Positions 17,663 to 29,428 of a DNA stretch of 64,000 nucleotides are shown here, piece by piece. How positions within the stretch are numbered: the first letter of the stretch is position 1; every line of letters begins with the position of its first letter. Under the pieces are notes generated by a model. That model was not told the DNA's origin, did no database searches, and saw only the letters and a list, made by a program, of their open reading frames with translations. The stretch comes from Flavobacterium oncorhynchi (lineage in GTDB: Bacteria > Bacteroidota > Bacteroidia > Flavobacteriales > Flavobacteriaceae). The position numbers and the translations under genes are program-made. The DNA is taken from the NCBI RefSeq assembly GCF_002217355.1, contig NZ_MUHA01000010.1:1-64000 (forward strand). The letters are read 5' to 3'.

Positions 17663-17672
17663 AGTTTCCTAA

Positions 17673-20600
17673 TTAATAAATATATTCTTCTTTATTAGCC
17701 ATCATTTCGTTGTAATCGTCTTTAGATCCTACAATAGTGTTATCGTATTCTCTCATACCAGTTCCCGCAGGAATTCTGTGTCCAACAATTACATTTTCTT
17801 TTAATCCTTCTAAGTCATCTACTTTACCAGCTACTGCAGCTTCGTTAAGTACTTTCGTTGTCTCCTGGAATGAAGCCGCAGAAATGAATGATTTAGTTTG
17901 TAGCGAAGCTCTTGTAATACCTTGTAAAACTGGCGTTGCAGTTGCAGTAATTACGTCTCTTGCTACAACAAGATTTTTATCATTTCGTTTCAATAATGAA
18001 TTTTCATCACGTAATTCACGAGGAGAAATAATTTGACCTGGTTTCAATACGCTAGAATCTCCAGCATCTTCAACTACTTTCATACCGTACAATTTATCGT
18101 TTTGAACGATGAAATCTTTAGTGTGAATTAATTGATCTTCTAAGAATAAAGTATCACCTGGATCCTGAACTCTTACTTTACGCATCATTTGACGAATTAC
18201 AACCTCAAAGTGCTTGTCATTAATTTTTACCCCTTGTAAACGGTAAACCTCTTGAATTTCATTTACCAAGTACTGTTGAACAGCAGCCGGCCCTTGAATT
18301 CTTAAGATATCATCTGGCGTAATTGCACCATCAGACAATGGAACTCCCGCTCTTACGAAGTCATTTTCTTGTACTAAGATTTGACTAGAAAGTTTAACTA
18401 AATACTTTTTAATCTCACCAAATTTAGACTCGATAACGATCTCACGGTTACCTCTTTTGATTTTTCCGAAAGAAACAACACCGTCAATTTCAGATACAAC
18501 CGCTGGGTTTGAAGGGTTACGAGCTTCTAAAAGCTCAGTAATTCTTGGTAAACCTCCCGTGATATCGCCTGCTTTAGAAGAACGACGTGGGATTTTTACT
18601 AATACTTTACCTGCTTTAATCTTCTCACCATTTTCAACCATTAAGTGCGCACCTACTGGTAAGTTGTAAGAACGAATCAATTCACCTTCTTTACCGTAAA
18701 CCAATAAAGTTGGGATTAATTTTTTGTTTCTAGCTTCAGAAATTACTTTTTCTTGGAAACCAGTCTGCTCATCGATCTCAACCATGAACGATTGTCCTTG
18801 CTCTAAATCTTCGTAAGCAATCTTACCAGTAAACTCAGAAACAATTACACCGTTATATGGATCCCATTTACAGATTACAGCTCCTTTACCAACACTTTCT
18901 CCGTCTTTTACAAAAATACTAGAACCGTAAGGAATATTATGTGTGTTTAAAACGATTCCAGTTTTCTCATCAACTAATTTTAATTCAGTTGAACGTGATA
19001 CTACGATATCTACCGCATTACCTTCGCTGTCTTCACCTTTAACAGTTTTTAAATCTTCGATCTCAAGTCTACCAGCGAATCTTGTAACAATACTAGACTC
19101 TTCAGAGATACCTCCAGCAACCCCTCCAACGTGGAACGTACGAAGTGTCAACTGTGTACCTGGTTCTCCAATAGACTGAGCAGCAATAACTCCTACAGCT
19201 TCACCTCTTTGTGTCATTTTTCCAGTAGCTAAGTTTCTACCGTAACATTTAGCACAAATACCTTTTAAAGCCTCACAAGTTAATGGAGATCTAACTTCTA
19301 CTTTTTCAATTGGAGAAGCTTCGATAGTTCTCATAATTGCTTCAGTAATTTGTTGACCAGATTGAACCATTACCTCATTAGTAAGTGGATTTATAACATC
19401 TTGCAATGCAACACGTCCTAAAATTCTCTCTCCTAATGATTCAACGATTTCCTCATTTTTCTTCAATGCAGCAACTTCAACACCTCTTAAAGTTCCACAA
19501 TCTTCGATGTTAACAATAACATCTTGAGAAACGTCATGAAGTCTTCTTGTCAAGTAACCAGCATCGGCCGTTTTAAGAGCCGTATCCGCAAGACCTTTAC
19601 GAGCACCGTGAGTAGAAATGAAGTACTCAAGGATCGAAAGACCTTCCTTAAAGTTAGAAAGAATCGGGTTTTCAATAATCTCACCACCACCAGCAGTAGA
19701 TTTTTTAGGCTTAGCCATCAAACCACGCATACCAGTTAACTGACGAATCTGCTCCTTAGAACCCCTCGCCCCAGAGTCAAGCATCATATATACAGAGTTG
19801 AATCCTTGTTGGTCTTCTCTAATATTTTTCATTGCTAACTCTGTTAACTGAGCATTTGCTGAAGTCCATACGTCAATAACTTGGTTGTAACGCTCGTTAT
19901 TTGTAATAAGACCCATGTTATAGTTAGTTGAGATACCTTCAACTTGCTCTCTAGCATCTGCAATTAACTTCGTTTTTTGTTCTGGGATTCTAATATCACC
20001 TAAAGAGAATGATAAACCTCCTCTAAATGCGAATTTATAACCCATATCTTTCATATTATCCAAGAAAGCTGCCGTTGTAGGTACATCAGTCACACTTAAA
20101 ATGTGTCCGATAATATCTCTAAGGTTTTTCTTAGTCAATACATCATTGATATATCCAGCTGCTTCAGGTACTACTTCGTTAAATAATACACGTCCTGCAG
20201 TCGTTTGAATAATTTTGTACACTAATTCTCCAGCATCATTAAAATCTTTTGCTCTAATTTTTACACGAGCATTCAATTCTAATCTTCCTTCGTTTAATGC
20301 AATGTTTACTTCTTCAGCAGAATAGAAAGTTAAGTCTTGACCTAAAATTATGTGTTCTGGAGTCGAGATACGTTCTTTGGTCATATAATATAGACCCAAG
20401 ACCATATCCTGAGAAGGTACAGTAATTGGAGCACCATTTGCAGGGTTCAAGATATTGTGAGAAGCCAACATTAATAATTGTGCCTCTAAAATAGCCTCTG
20501 GTCCTAATGGTAAGTGAACTGCCATCTGGTCACCATCAAAATCGGCATTGAAAGCCGTACACACTAATGGGTGTAACTGGATTGCTTTTCCTTCAATTAA

Positions 20601-21983
20601 TTTTGGCTGGAAAGCCTGAATACCAAGTCTGTGCAAAGTAGGAGCACGGTTCAGTAATACTGGGTGTCCTTTAATTACGTTTTCTAAAATATCCCAAACT
20701 ACCGGCTCTTTTTTGTCAATAATTTTCTTAGCAGATTTTACTGTTTTTACAATACCTCTTTCAATCAATTTACGGATAACGAAAGGTTTGTATAATTCAG
20801 AAGCCATATCTTTTGGCAATCCGCACTCGTATAATTTCAACTCTGGACCAACAACAATTACCGAACGAGCAGAATAATCCACACGTTTACCAAGTAAGTT
20901 TTGACGGAAACGTCCTTGCTTACCTTTTAATGAGTCAGATAATGATTTTAATGGTCTGTTAGATTCTGTTTTAACAGCAGAAGCTTTACGAGTGTTATCG
21001 AACAATGAATCTACAGATTCTTGTAACATACGTTTCTCGTTTCTTAAGATAACTTCTGGAGCTTTAATCTCCATTAATCTTTTCAAACGGTTGTTACGGA
21101 TGATTACACGACGATATAAATCGTTCAAATCTGAAGTTGCAAAACGACCTCCATCAAGTGGCACAAGCGGACGTAATTCTGGTGGGATAACTGGAACCAC
21201 TTTCATGATCATCCACTCAGGACGATTTTCGCGGTTTAAGTTAGACTCACGGAAAGACTCAACAACTTGTAATCTTTTTAAAGCTTCAGTTTTACGTTGT
21301 TTAGATGTTTCGTTATTAGCGCTGTGTCTTAATTCATAAGATAAAGCATCTAAGTCAATACGAGCTAATAAATCCATAATACATTCTGCTCCCATTTTGG
21401 CAACAAATTTATTTGGATCTAAATCATCTAAATATTGATTTTCTTGTGGAAGGGTATCTAAAATATTTAGGTATTCTTCTTCAGTTAAGAAATCTAGTCT
21501 TTGTAAAGATTCTCCATCTGCATTTTTAGCAATACCAGCTTGAATTACTACGTATCTTTCGTAGTAAATGATCATATCTAATTTCTTAGATGGAAGACCA
21601 AGGATATAACCAATTTTGTTTGGAAGAGAACGGAAGTACCAGATGTGAGCAATTGGCACAACAAGGTTGATGTGTCCTACTCTATCACGACGTACTTTTT
21701 TCTCAGTAACTTCAACACCACAACGGTCACAGATAATACCTTTGTAACGAATTCTTTTATATTTTCCACAAGCACACTCAAAATCCTTAACAGGTCCGAA
21801 GATTCTTTCGCAGAAAAGTCCGTCACGCTCTGGTTTGTGAGTTCTGTAGTTAATTGTTTCTGGTTTCAACACCTCTCCTCTTGATTCTTTCAAGATAGAT
21901 TCTGGTGAAGCTAATCCAATTGAGATTTTATTAAATCTTTTAACTGGATTTTTATCCTTATTATTGTTTCTATTATTCATCAT
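17673..21983 (-). CDS. rpoC: DNA-directed RNA polymerase subunit beta'
   Basis: The beta' subunit, about 1436 residues. The N-terminal zinc-ribbon cysteines are in [20 protein letters not shown]. The catalytic magnesium loop is [14 protein letters not shown]. The second zinc site is in [14 protein letters not shown], and the bridge-helix/trigger-loop region includes [14 protein letters not shown] start at the ATG at 21983 ([10 protein letters not shown]); the frame is open upstream to a TTG at 22010, but that start is less likely. It follows rpoB after a 257-base spacer that contains a hairpin just past the rpoB stop. Confidence 0.97.
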   Translation of the reverse strand: MMNNRNNNKDKNPVKRFNKISIGLASPESILKESRGEVLKPETINYRTHKPERDGLFCERIFGPVKDFECACGKYKRIRYKGIICDRCGVEVTEKKVRRDRVGHINLVVPIAHIWYFRSLPNKIGYILGLPSKKLDMIIYYERYVVIQAGIAKNADGESLQRLDFLTEEEYLNILDTLPQENQYLDDLDPNKFVAKMGAECIMDLLARIDLDALSYELRHSANNETSKQRKTEALKRLQVVESFRESNLNRENRPEWMIMKVVPVIPPELRPLVPLDGGRFATSDLNDLYRRVIIRNNRLKRLMEIKAPEVILRNEKRMLQESVDSLFDNTRKASAVKTESNRPLKSLSDSLKGKQGRFRQNLLGKRVDYSARSVIVVGPELKLYECGLPKDMASELYKPFVIRKLIERGIVKTVKSAKKIIDKKEPVVWDILENVIKGHPVLLNRAPTLHRLGIQAFQPKLIEGKAIQLHPLVCTAFNADFDGDQMAVHLPLGPEAILEAQLLMLASHNILNPANGAPITVPSQDMVLGLYYMTKERISTPEHIILGQDLTFYSAEEVNIALNEGRLELNARVKIRAKDFNDAGELVYKIIQTTAGRVLFNEVVPEAAGYINDVLTKKNLRDIIGHILSVTDVPTTAAFLDNMKDMGYKFAFRGGLSFSLGDIRIPEQKTKLIADAREQVEGISTNYNMGLITNNERYNQVIDVWTSANAQLTELAMKNIREDQQGFNSVYMMLDSGARGSKEQIRQLTGMRGLMAKPKKSTAGGGEIIENPILSNFKEGLSILEYFISTHGARKGLADTALKTADAGYLTRRLHDVSQDVIVNIEDCGTLRGVEVAALKKNEEIVESLGERILGRVALQDVINPLTNEVMVQSGQQITEAIMRTIEASPIEKVEVRSPLTCEALKGICAKCYGRNLATGKMTQRGEAVGVIAAQSIGEPGTQLTLRTFHVGGVAGGISEESSIVTRFAGRLEIEDLKTVKGEDSEGNAVDIVVSRSTELKLVDEKTGIVLNTHNIPYGSSIFVKDGESVGKGAVICKWDPYNGVIVSEFTGKIAYEDLEQGQSFMVEIDEQTGFQEKVISEARNKKLIPTLLVYGKEGELIRSYNLPVGAHLMVENGEKIKAGKVLVKIPRRSSKAGDITGGLPRITELLEARNPSNPAVVSEIDGVVSFGKIKRGNREIVIESKFGEIKKYLVKLSSQILVQENDFVRAGVPLSDGAITPDDILRIQGPAAVQQYLVNEIQEVYRLQGVKINDKHFEVVIRQMMRKVRVQDPGDTLFLEDQLIHTKDFIVQNDKLYGMKVVEDAGDSSVLKPGQIISPRELRDENSLLKRNDKNLVVARDVITATATPVLQGITRASLQTKSFISAASFQETTKVLNEAAVAGKVDDLEGLKENVIVGHRIPAGTGMREYDNTIVGSKDDYNEMMANKEEYIY

Positions 21984-22196
21984 AGTTTTTACTATTGATT
22001 TATTTTGCAATTAAAAAATTGAATTTAGATTTATAATCTACTCTTAAAAAAACAAGAGTTAATCATTCAGCTACTACCTCGGGTTACTTCTCTAAACTTC
22101 AAAATTAATTTGAAGCGCTAGTTATAAAATGCCTTGCATGTTATAAAAAATCGGAACGGGTTACGGGTATAAATCTTTAAAAACTTTTATAAATGA

Positions 22197-22230
22197 GTAA
22201 TCAGTCCCATTAAAAAATGAGACTGATTAC
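22197..22230 (-). terminator. Hairpin in the rpoB-rpoC spacer
   Basis: Perfect 10-base arms GTAATCAGTC (22197-22206) and GACTGATTAC (22221-22230) extend inward through CATT/AATG. It begins 11 bases after the rpoB stop. On the minus strand no strong T run follows directly, so it may be an RNA-processing or stability element and not a full terminator. Confidence 0.6.
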
Positions 22231-22240
22231 AAAACTTTTA

Positions 22241-25200
22241 TTATTCTTCTAAACGAATGTCTAGTCCAAGACCTTTTAATTCGTGCATCAATACATTGAA
22301 TGATTCTGGCAAACCTGGTTCTGGCATAGACTCTCCCTTAACGATAGCTTCGTAAGTTTTAGCTCTACCAATAACGTCATCAGACTTAACAGTTAAGATT
22401 TCACGTAAAGTACTAGAAGCTCCATAAGCCTCAAGTGCCCAAACCTCCATCTCTCCAAAACGCTGACCTCCAAATTGAGCCTTACCTCCAAGTGGTTGCT
22501 GCGTAATTAATGAGTATGGTCCGATAGAACGTGCGTGCATCTTATCATCAACCATGTGTCCTAATTTAAGCATGTAAATTACACCCACAGTTGCTTTTTG
22601 TGCAAAACGTTCTCCAGTTCCACCATCATAAAGATATGTATGTCCGAAACGTGGTACATTAGCTTCATCAGTCAAAGCATTGATTTCGTCTAGAGAAGCA
22701 CCGTCGAAAATTGGAGTAGCAAATTTTCTACCCAAGTTCATACCAGCCCATCCAAGAACAGTCTCATAAATCTGACCAATGTTCATACGTGAAGGTACCC
22801 CAAGTGGATTCAATACGATATCTACTGGTGTTCCATCTTCTAAGAAAGGCATATCTTCGTGACGAACGATTCTTGCAACAATACCTTTGTTACCGTGACG
22901 TCCTGCCATTTTATCACCCACTTTTAACTTACGTTTTTTAGCGATATAGATTTTAGCCAATTTCAAGATTCCAGATGGTAATTCATCTCCAACTGTAATA
23001 GTGAATTTTTCTCTTCTTAAAGATCCTTGTAAGTCGTTCAGCTTAATTTTATAGTTATGAATTAAATCATTAACCATTTTATTTGTAGCGTCATCAGCAA
23101 CCCATTGACCTTTGCTTAAGTGAGCAAAATCTTCTACTGCGTAAAGCATTTTTTGAGTATATTTTTTACCTTTTGGTAAAACTTCTTCACCCAAATCATT
23201 CATTACACCTTGAGATGTTTTTCCGTTAACGATCAGGAATAATTTCTCAACTAATCTGTCTTTTAATTCAACAAATTTAGTTTCGAATTCCATTTCTAAA
23301 GCGCCTAAAGCATCTTTATCCTGAGTACGTTTACGTTTATCTTTTACGGCTCTTGCAAATAATTTTTTGTCAAGAACTACACCATGTAAAGATGGAGAAG
23401 CTTTTAATGAAGCATCTTTTACATCACCTGCTTTATCTCCGAAGATTGCACGAAGCAATTTTTCCTCTGGAGTAGGATCTGATTCTCCTTTTGGTGTAAT
23501 TTTTCCGATCAAAATGTCGCCAGGCTTAACCTCTGCTCCAATTCTAATCATACCGTTTTCATCTAAATCTTTAGTAGCTTCTTCAGAAACGTTAGGAATA
23601 TCGTTTGTTAACTCTTCATTTCCTAACTTAGTATCTCTAACCTCTAATGAATAATCATCAACGTGGATAGAAGTAAAAATATCATCACGAACTACTTTCT
23701 CAGAAATTACAATCGCATCCTCGAAGTTGTACCCTTTCCATGGCATGAACGCAACTTTTAAGTTTCTACCTAAAGCTAATTCTCCATTTTGAGTAGCATA
23801 TCCTTCAGACAATACTTGTCCAGGAATAACTCTGTCACCTTTTCTTACGATTGGCTTCAAGTTAATACTTGTACCTTGATTGGTTTTTCTAAATTTAATA
23901 AGGTTGTACGTTTTCTCATCAGCATCAAAACTAACCATTCTCTCGTCTTCTGTACGATCGTATTTAATAGTAATGATGTTAGCATCAACATACTCAACAG
24001 TACCATGCCCTTCAGCATTGATTAATACTCTTGAATCTGAAGCTACCTGACGCTCTAAACCTGTACCAACGATTGGTGCTTCAGGACGGATCAAAGGAAC
24101 TGCCTGACGCATCATGTTTGATCCCATCAACGCACGGTTCGCATCATCATGCTCCAAGAAAGGAATCAAAGATGCAGAAATCGATGCAATCTGGTTAGGA
24201 GCAACGTCTGTATAATGAACTACTGATGGCTCAACAACCGGGAAGTCACCTTCCTCACGAGCAATAACATTGCTAGCTGTAATTTTACCAGAAGCATCCA
24301 TTTCAATGTTTGCCTGAGCAATCATTTTACCTTCTTCTTCTTCAGCACTTAAGTAAATTGGAGTACTTTCTAAATCAACTACACCATTAGTTACTTTACG
24401 GTATGGAGTTTCAATGAATCCCATTCCGTTTACTTTTGCATAAACACCTAGAGATGAAATCAAACCAATGTTTGGTCCCTCAGGAGTTTCAATCGGACAT
24501 AAACGACCATAATGCGTATAGTGAACGTCACGAACCTCGAAACCAGCTCTCTCTCTCGAAAGTCCACCTGGTCCAAGTGCAGAAAGTCTTCTTTTGTGTG
24601 TAATCTCAGCTAATGGATTCGTTTGATCCATAAATTGAGATAACTGGTTAGTACCAAAGAAAGAGTTGATAACTGATGATAATGTTTTAGCATTAATCAA
24701 ATCAATTGGTGTAAACACCTCGTTATCTCTAACGTTCATTCTCTCACGAATAGTTCTAGCCATACGTGCTAAACCAACACCGAATTGTTGAGACAATTGT
24801 TCTCCAACTGTTCTAACACGACGGTTTGATAAGTGATCAATATCATCAATCTCTGCTTTAGAGTTGATCAACTCGATCAAATATTTTACGATTGTAATGA
24901 TATCCTCTTTAGTAAGCACTTGCTTATCCATAGGGATATCTAAATCTAATTTTTTGTTCATTCTGTAACGACCAACTTCACCTAAGTTATAACGTTGATC
25001 AGAGAAGAACAATTTATCTATGATACCACGAGCAGTTTCCTCATCAGGCGGTTCAGCGTTACGCAACTGACGGTAAATGTGCTCTACAGCTTCTTTTTCA
25101 GAGTTTGTTGGATCTTTTTGTAACGTGTTGTGGATAATAGCATAATCTGCTTGGTTGTTATCCTCTTTGTGTAACAAAATAGATTTTACGTTAGAATCGA

Positions 25201-26053
25201 TGATCTCTTCAACATTATCTTTGTCGATAATTGTATCACGATCAAGGATGATTTCGTTACGCTCGATAGAAACCACCTCTCCAGTATCTTCATCCACGAA
25301 ATCCTCGTGCCATGTGTTCAATACACGAGCAGCAAGTCTTCTTCCAATATATTTCTTAATACCAGTTTTAGAAACTTTAATTTCTTCAGCTAAGTCGAAA
25401 ATTTCAAGGATATCCTTATCTCTTTCGAAACCGATAGCACGGAATAAAGTTGTTACAGGTAATTTTTTCTTTCTATCGATATAAGCATACATTACGCTGT
25501 TGATATCTGTAGAAAATTCTATCCAAGATCCTTTAAAAGGAATTACTCTCGCAGAATAAAGTTTAGTTCCATTTGCGTGGAATGACTGTCCAAAGAAAAC
25601 CCCAGGAGAACGGTGTAATTGTGATACTACAACACGCTCGGCACCATTAATTACAAAAGTACCACTTGGAGTCATGTAAGGTATTGTTCCAAGATAAACA
25701 TCTTGTACAATTGTTTCAAAATCTTCGTGTTCTGGATCTGTACAGTATAGTTTTAACCTTGCTTTTAAAGGCACACTATAAGTAAGACCTCTCTCTATAC
25801 ATTCTTGAATTGTATAACGTGGTGGGTCAACAAAATAATCCAGGAATTCCAATACAAAGTTGTTTCTTGTATCTGTAATTGGGAAGTTTTCCATGAAGGT
25901 GTTGTATAACCCTTCGTTGCCTCTTTCGTCAGATTTCGTTTCTAATTGAAAGAAATCTTTAAAAGATTTAACCTGAACATCCAAGAAATCCGGATAGTCA
26001 GGGATATTTTTTGTAGAGGCAAAATTCAATCTTTCAGTCTGATTTGTTATCAT
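22241..26053 (-). CDS. rpoB: DNA-directed RNA polymerase subunit beta
   Basis: The beta subunit, about 1270 residues. The rifampicin-binding segment reads [20 protein letters not shown] followed by LSALGPGG. The residues equivalent to E. coli Asp516, His526 and Ser531 are all wild type, so no target-site rifampicin resistance is apparent. The C-terminus has [24 protein letters not shown]. The start is the ATG at 26053 ([11 protein letters not shown]); a TTG directly upstream is in frame but not needed. It is preceded by a 266-base spacer with a hairpin after rplL. Confidence 0.97.
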   Translation of the reverse strand: MITNQTERLNFASTKNIPDYPDFLDVQVKSFKDFFQLETKSDERGNEGLYNTFMENFPITDTRNNFVLEFLDYFVDPPRYTIQECIERGLTYSVPLKARLKLYCTDPEHEDFETIVQDVYLGTIPYMTPSGTFVINGAERVVVSQLHRSPGVFFGQSFHANGTKLYSARVIPFKGSWIEFSTDINSVMYAYIDRKKKLPVTTLFRAIGFERDKDILEIFDLAEEIKVSKTGIKKYIGRRLAARVLNTWHEDFVDEDTGEVVSIERNEIILDRDTIIDKDNVEEIIDSNVKSILLHKEDNNQADYAIIHNTLQKDPTNSEKEAVEHIYRQLRNAEPPDEETARGIIDKLFFSDQRYNLGEVGRYRMNKKLDLDIPMDKQVLTKEDIITIVKYLIELINSKAEIDDIDHLSNRRVRTVGEQLSQQFGVGLARMARTIRERMNVRDNEVFTPIDLINAKTLSSVINSFFGTNQLSQFMDQTNPLAEITHKRRLSALGPGGLSRERAGFEVRDVHYTHYGRLCPIETPEGPNIGLISSLGVYAKVNGMGFIETPYRKVTNGVVDLESTPIYLSAEEEEGKMIAQANIEMDASGKITASNVIAREEGDFPVVEPSVVHYTDVAPNQIASISASLIPFLEHDDANRALMGSNMMRQAVPLIRPEAPIVGTGLERQVASDSRVLINAEGHGTVEYVDANIITIKYDRTEDERMVSFDADEKTYNLIKFRKTNQGTSINLKPIVRKGDRVIPGQVLSEGYATQNGELALGRNLKVAFMPWKGYNFEDAIVISEKVVRDDIFTSIHVDDYSLEVRDTKLGNEELTNDIPNVSEEATKDLDENGMIRIGAEVKPGDILIGKITPKGESDPTPEEKLLRAIFGDKAGDVKDASLKASPSLHGVVLDKKLFARAVKDKRKRTQDKDALGALEMEFETKFVELKDRLVEKLFLIVNGKTSQGVMNDLGEEVLPKGKKYTQKMLYAVEDFAHLSKGQWVADDATNKMVNDLIHNYKIKLNDLQGSLRREKFTITVGDELPSGILKLAKIYIAKKRKLKVGDKMAGRHGNKGIVARIVRHEDMPFLEDGTPVDIVLNPLGVPSRMNIGQIYETVLGWAGMNLGRKFATPIFDGASLDEINALTDEANVPRFGHTYLYDGGTGERFAQKATVGVIYMLKLGHMVDDKMHARSIGPYSLITQQPLGGKAQFGGQRFGEMEVWALEAYGASSTLREILTVKSDDVIGRAKTYEAIVKGESMPEPGLPESFNVLMHELKGLGLDIRLEE

Positions 26054-26260
26054 CAATGGACAAAATTTTGATTAAAAAAAAGTAATTTTTTTGTGTAAAA
26101 ACACACTGCGTAGTTTATACTTTCTTTTTAAAACCAATACATCTTTAAAAATAAACAGATAAAATCAGTTCAATTTTTTTTCTTCGTATTGATCAAAAAC
26201 TTTTTCGTATTTTAAACTAATTTGATAATAAAATTTAATGTATTTTATTATACGAAAAAT

Positions 26261-26297
26261 GGTTTAGGCCTTTGAGTGTTAACTCAGGACCTAAACC
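26261..26297 (-). terminator. Attenuator-like hairpin between rplL and rpoB
   Basis: Arms GGTTTAGG (26261-26268) and CCTAAACC (26290-26297) with an inner TGAGT/ACTCA stem. It starts 22 bases past the rplL stop and is followed on the minus strand by ATTTTTCG. Position and form resemble the rplL-rpoB attenuator known in E. coli, which lets ribosomal proteins be made in excess over polymerase subunits. Confidence 0.65.
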
Positions 26298-26319
26298 TAG
26301 TTCTTAAAACCGTGTTGAA

Positions 26320-26691
26320 TTATTTAAGCTCAACTACAGCTCCAGCTTCTTCTAATGATTTTTTAAGACCTTCAGCCTCTTCTTTAGAAACACCTTCTTT
26401 AACAGTACTTGGAGCACCATCAACTACATCTTTAGCTTCTTTAAGACCTAAACCAGTTAATTCTTTAACTAATTTTACAACTGCTAATTTAGAAGCACCA
26501 GCTTCTTTTAATACAACTGTAAATTCAGTTTGAGCTTCTTCAGCAGCACCTTCTCCACCACCAGCAGCAACTACTACAGCTGCAGCAGCAGGCTCGATAC
26601 CATACTCGTCTTTTAATATTGTTGCTAATTCGTTAACTTCTTTAACTGTTAAGTTAACTAATTGTTCTGCGAATTGTTTCAAATCTGCCAT
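26320..26691 (-). CDS. rplL: 50S ribosomal protein L7/L12 (bL12)
   Basis: This 123-residue stalk protein binds translation factors. An N-terminal dimerisation domain is followed by an alanine/glycine-rich hinge ([18 protein letters not shown], residues about 35-52) and the globular domain with [24 protein letters not shown]. It is last in the rplKAJL series and followed by a hairpin before rpoB. Confidence 0.97.
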   Translation of the reverse strand: MADLKQFAEQLVNLTVKEVNELATILKDEYGIEPAAAAVVVAAGGGEGAAEEAQTEFTVVLKEAGASKLAVVKLVKELTGLGLKEAKDVVDGAPSTVKEGVSKEEAEGLKKSLEEAGAVVELK

Positions 26692-26752
26692 TTTTTCTAT
26701 CGTTTAAAATGATTTGTAAAATATAATTTATTTATTGTGCGCTAATTAAGCA

Positions 26753-26774
26753 ACAAGGAATTTGATCTCCTTGT
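26753..26774 (-). other. Small hairpin in the rplJ-rplL spacer
   Basis: Arms ACAAGGA (26753-26759) and TCCTTGT (26768-26774) with an 8-base loop, directly after the rplJ stop. It could affect mRNA stability or the L12:L10 ratio; no T run follows. Confidence 0.4.
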
Positions 26775-26782
26775 ATCGATTA

Positions 26783-27286
26783 TTATGCCTCTGCTTCTTC
26801 TTCGCTTCCTGCGAATTTGTTTTGTAAAGCAGAAATAATTCTTTGTGCTGGTGACTGCAATAATCCAATAAGTTCTCCAAGAAGTTCTTCTTTAGATTTA
26901 ATAGTTGCTAATGCATCTAATTGATCATCTCCAATATAAACCTCAGAATTAATATAAGCTCCTTTTAATACAGGTTTAGCTGATTTTTTTCTGAAATCTT
27001 TAATTATTTTTCCAGGTGCATTTGCAACATCTGAAATAAATATAGCACTATTACCAGTCAATACTGAAGGTAAATCTCCATAGTCATTAGCAGAAGCTTC
27101 CATTGCTTTTGCAAGCAAAGTGTTTTTTACAACTTCTAATTTAATACCTGCTTTAAAACAAGCTCTTCTCAAGTTTGAAGTAGTTTCTGCGTTTAACCCA
27201 GAAATATCAGATACATAAATAATATTTGTACCAGCTAACTGTGCAGTTAAATCTTCAATCGCGATTGATTTTTCTTCTCTAGTCAT
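26783..27286 (-). CDS. rplJ: 50S ribosomal protein L10 (uL10)
   Basis: This 167-residue stalk-base protein anchors L12 dimers. It has the typical N-terminus MTREEKSIAIEDLTAQL, the conserved segment LRRACFKAGIKLEVVKNTLLAKAM and a C-terminal helix for L12 binding. It begins 22 bases after rplA, so the leader structure used for L10-mediated control in enterobacteria has no room here. Confidence 0.97.
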   Translation of the reverse strand: MTREEKSIAIEDLTAQLAGTNIIYVSDISGLNAETTSNLRRACFKAGIKLEVVKNTLLAKAMEASANDYGDLPSVLTGNSAIFISDVANAPGKIIKDFRKKSAKPVLKGAYINSEVYIGDDQLDALATIKSKEELLGELIGLLQSPAQRIISALQNKFAGSEEEAEA

Positions 27287-27308
27287 ACTAAAAATTATTA
27301 ACTACCAA

Positions 27309-27998
27309 TTATACTGCTTTAGGGTCCAATGCAATTGCAGGACTCATAGTGCTTGTAAGGTGAATACCTTTAATGTAGGTACCTTTAGCAGCAGTTGGCT
27401 TAAGTTTGATTAATGTTTGAATAATTTCGTGTGCATTGTCATAAATTTGCTCAGCTCCAAAAGAAACTTTACCAATTCCTGCATGTACGATACCAGTTTT
27501 ATCAACTTTAAAGTCAATTTTACCAGCTTTAACCTCTTGAACAGCTTTTGCAACATCCATAGTTACAGTACCTGTTTTAGGGTTTGGCATTAAACCTCTA
27601 GGTCCTAAAATACGACCTAATGGACCTAATTTACCCATAACAGCTGGCATAGTGATGATTACATCAACATCTGTCCAACCATCTTTAATTTTTTGTAAGT
27701 AATCATCAAGACCTACATAATCAGCTCCAGCTTCTTTAGCCTCAGCTTCTTTATCTGGAGTAACTAATGCTAATACTTTAACATCTTTACCTGTTCCATG
27801 AGGTAATGTAACTACACCTCTAACCATTTGATTCGCTTTTCTTGGATCTACACCCAAACGAACTGCGATATCAACAGACTCATCAAATTTTGCAGAAGCA
27901 ATAACTTTAATTAATGCAGCTGCATCTTTTAAAGTATATAGCTTGTTCTTTTCAATTTTTGAAGCAGCCTCTTTTTGCTTTTTTGTTAATTTTGCCAT
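27309..27998 (-). CDS. rplA: 50S ribosomal protein L1 (uL1)
   Basis: This 229-residue L1-stalk protein moves with E-site tRNA and in many bacteria represses its own operon. Signature regions are [26 protein letters not shown] and [15 protein letters not shown]. It begins 13 bases after rplK. A hairpin upstream of rplK (28466-28494) is a candidate L1 target. Confidence 0.97.
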   Translation of the reverse strand: MAKLTKKQKEAASKIEKNKLYTLKDAAALIKVIASAKFDESVDIAVRLGVDPRKANQMVRGVVTLPHGTGKDVKVLALVTPDKEAEAKEAGADYVGLDDYLQKIKDGWTDVDVIITMPAVMGKLGPLGRILGPRGLMPNPKTGTVTMDVAKAVQEVKAGKIDFKVDKTGIVHAGIGKVSFGAEQIYDNAHEIIQTLIKLKPTAAKGTYIKGIHLTSTMSPAIALDPKAV

Positions 27999-28011
27999 TT
28001 CTTTCTCTTAA

Positions 28012-28449
28012 TTAAAAAGGAGCATCTCCTGATACAGTTATACCCATAGATCTAGCAGTTCCAGCGATCATGCTCATTGCAGATTCGATTGTGAATGCAT
28101 TTAAATCTACCATTTTATCTTCAGCGATTGCTTTGATAACATCCCAAGTAACACTTGCTACTTTTTTACGATTTGGTTCACCTGATCCAGACTTTAGCTT
28201 TGCAGCTTCCAATAATTGGACAGCAGCTGGAGGAGTTTTTACAACAAAATCAAATGATTTGTCTTTATACACAGTAATTTGTACTGGGCATATTTTGCCA
28301 GGTTTATCTTGTGTTCTAGCATTGAACTGCTTACAGAACTCCATGATATTAACCCCAGCAGCTCCTAAAGCAGGTCCAACCGGTGGCGACGGATTCGCAG
28401 CACCTCCCTTAACTTGTAGTTTAACTACCTTACTAATTTCTTTAGCCAT
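28012..28449 (-). CDS. rplK: 50S ribosomal protein L11 (uL11)
   Basis: A 145-residue protein of the GTPase-associated centre. It shows the N-terminal proline-rich motif [26 protein letters not shown] and the C-terminal RNA-binding segment ending TARSMGITV. It is the first ribosomal protein gene after secE-nusG. Confidence 0.97.
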   Translation of the reverse strand: MAKEISKVVKLQVKGGAANPSPPVGPALGAAGVNIMEFCKQFNARTQDKPGKICPVQITVYKDKSFDFVVKTPPAAVQLLEAAKLKSGSGEPNRKKVASVTWDVIKAIAEDKMVDLNAFTIESAMSMIAGTARSMGITVSGDAPF

Positions 28450-28465
28450 TTTTTAAAAAATTTAA

Positions 28466-28494
28466 CACTATAATCATTGGAAGCGATTATAGTG
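28466..28494 (-). promoter_or_regulatory. Hairpin in the rplK leader (candidate L1 or L11 control site)
   Basis: Perfect 10-base arms CACTATAATC (28466-28475) and GATTATAGTG (28485-28494) with a 9-base loop lie between the nusG stop and the rplK start. In E. coli the L1 autoregulatory site lies in the same leader. The fold here is a simple stem and does not by itself prove L1 binding. Confidence 0.5.
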
Positions 28495-28516
28495 GTTATT
28501 ATAGATGTAACAAAAA

Positions 28517-29068
28517 TTATACTTTTTCAACTTGCATAAAACTTAACTCTAATGGTGTTTTTCTTCCGAAAATCTTAACCATAACCTCAAGTTTACGCTT
28601 CTCTTCATTAATTTTTTCAACCGTTCCGTTGAATCCGTTAAATGGACCATCAATCACCTTAACAGTTTCTCCTAAGTTGAAAGGAATAGCACGAGTATCT
28701 GTATTAACAGCCAGCTCATCAACTTTACCTAACATTCTATTTACTTCAGAAAGTCTTAAAGGAACAGGTTCCCCGCCTTTAATCTCACCTAAAAATCCAA
28801 TAACACTAGTAATTGACTTAATAATATGAGGGATTTCACCAACTAAATTAGCTTCAATCATAACATATCCAGGAAAGTAAACTTTATCCTTAGATGATTT
28901 TTTCCCATCTTTTACAGTAACTACTTTTTCAGTAGGAACTAAAACCTGAGAAACATAATCCTCCATACCTAATCTCGCAATCTCAGTCTCGATGTAAGCT
29001 TTCACTTTATTCTCTTGACCACTAACCGCTCTAACTACGTACCATTTTTTCACATTATTATCTGCCAT
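28517..29068 (-). CDS. nusG: Transcription termination/antitermination factor NusG
   Basis: A 183-residue NusG with the NGN domain (KKWYVVRAVSGQENKVKAYIE) and the C-terminal KOW domain (VKVIDGPFNGFNGTVEKINEEKRKLEVMVKIFGR). It binds RNA polymerase and couples it to the ribosome or to termination. Start is the ATG at 29068; a GTG one codon upstream is also in frame. It follows secE after 10 bases. Confidence 0.96.
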   Translation of the reverse strand: MADNNVKKWYVVRAVSGQENKVKAYIETEIARLGMEDYVSQVLVPTEKVVTVKDGKKSSKDKVYFPGYVMIEANLVGEIPHIIKSITSVIGFLGEIKGGEPVPLRLSEVNRMLGKVDELAVNTDTRAIPFNLGETVKVIDGPFNGFNGTVEKINEEKRKLEVMVKIFGRKTPLELSFMQVEKV

Positions 29069-29078
29069 CACAAAAAAA

Positions 29079-29276
29079 TTATCCTTTTAACCAGTTAAAA
29101 AATCCAGCCAAAGCTTTTGCAAAAAATTCGTCTACTCCCCATGTTGCCAAAGCAAATAGAATCGAAAATACAGCCACGACAATTGTCAATTTTTGAACCT
29201 CAGCCCAAGCAGGCCAAGTAACATTTGACTTTAACTCTTCGAAAGCCTCTGATAAATAATTAGTAACTTTTGTCAT
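29079..29276 (-). CDS. secE: Preprotein translocase subunit SecE
   Basis: A 65-residue single-spanning SecE of the short bacterial type. The amphipathic segment EAFEELKSNVTWPAWAEVQK contains the conserved W-P, and the membrane helix is LTIVVAVFSILFALATWGVDEFF. It forms the SecYEG channel. It lies between tRNA-Trp and nusG in the usual secE-nusG order. Confidence 0.94.
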   Translation of the reverse strand: MTKVTNYLSEAFEELKSNVTWPAWAEVQKLTIVVAVFSILFALATWGVDEFFAKALAGFFNWLKG

Positions 29277-29296
29277 TTGATATGTTTTTTTTATTG

Positions 29297-29367
29297 CACG
29301 GGCGGAGGGATTCGAACCCCCATCAACGGTTTTGGAGACCGCTATTCTACCCTTGAACTACGCCCGT
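29297..29367 (-). tRNA. tRNA-Trp (CCA)
   Basis: A 71-base cloverleaf. The acceptor arms ACGGGCG/CGCCCGT pair fully, the anticodon loop reads CTCCAAA (anticodon CCA), and the T arm has GGTTCGAATCC. The 3' CCA is not encoded. It lies between tuf and secE, where E. coli has no tRNA. Confidence 0.95.
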
Positions 29368-29371
29368 AATT

Positions 29372-29409
29372 AAAGCCAGTGACTTCAGTTAAGAAAATCA
29401 ACTGGCTTT
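29372..29409. other. Hairpin between tuf and tRNA-Trp
   Basis: Arms AAAGCCAGT (29372-29380) and ACTGGCTTT (29401-29409) with a 20-base loop. On the minus strand only three T follow, so it looks more like an attenuator or a processing signal between the tuf mRNA and the tRNA than a strong terminator. Confidence 0.55.
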
Positions 29410-29428
29410 TTTATAATTTTTATAGAAA

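Noticed and set aside
21984..22010. TTG start for rpoC nine codons upstream
   Set aside because: An ATG-ATG follows at 21983 and gives the expected N-terminus; the extension has no support.
24121..24720. Possible rifampicin-resistance changes in rpoB
   Set aside because: The cluster residues equivalent to Asp516, His526 and Ser531 are wild type.
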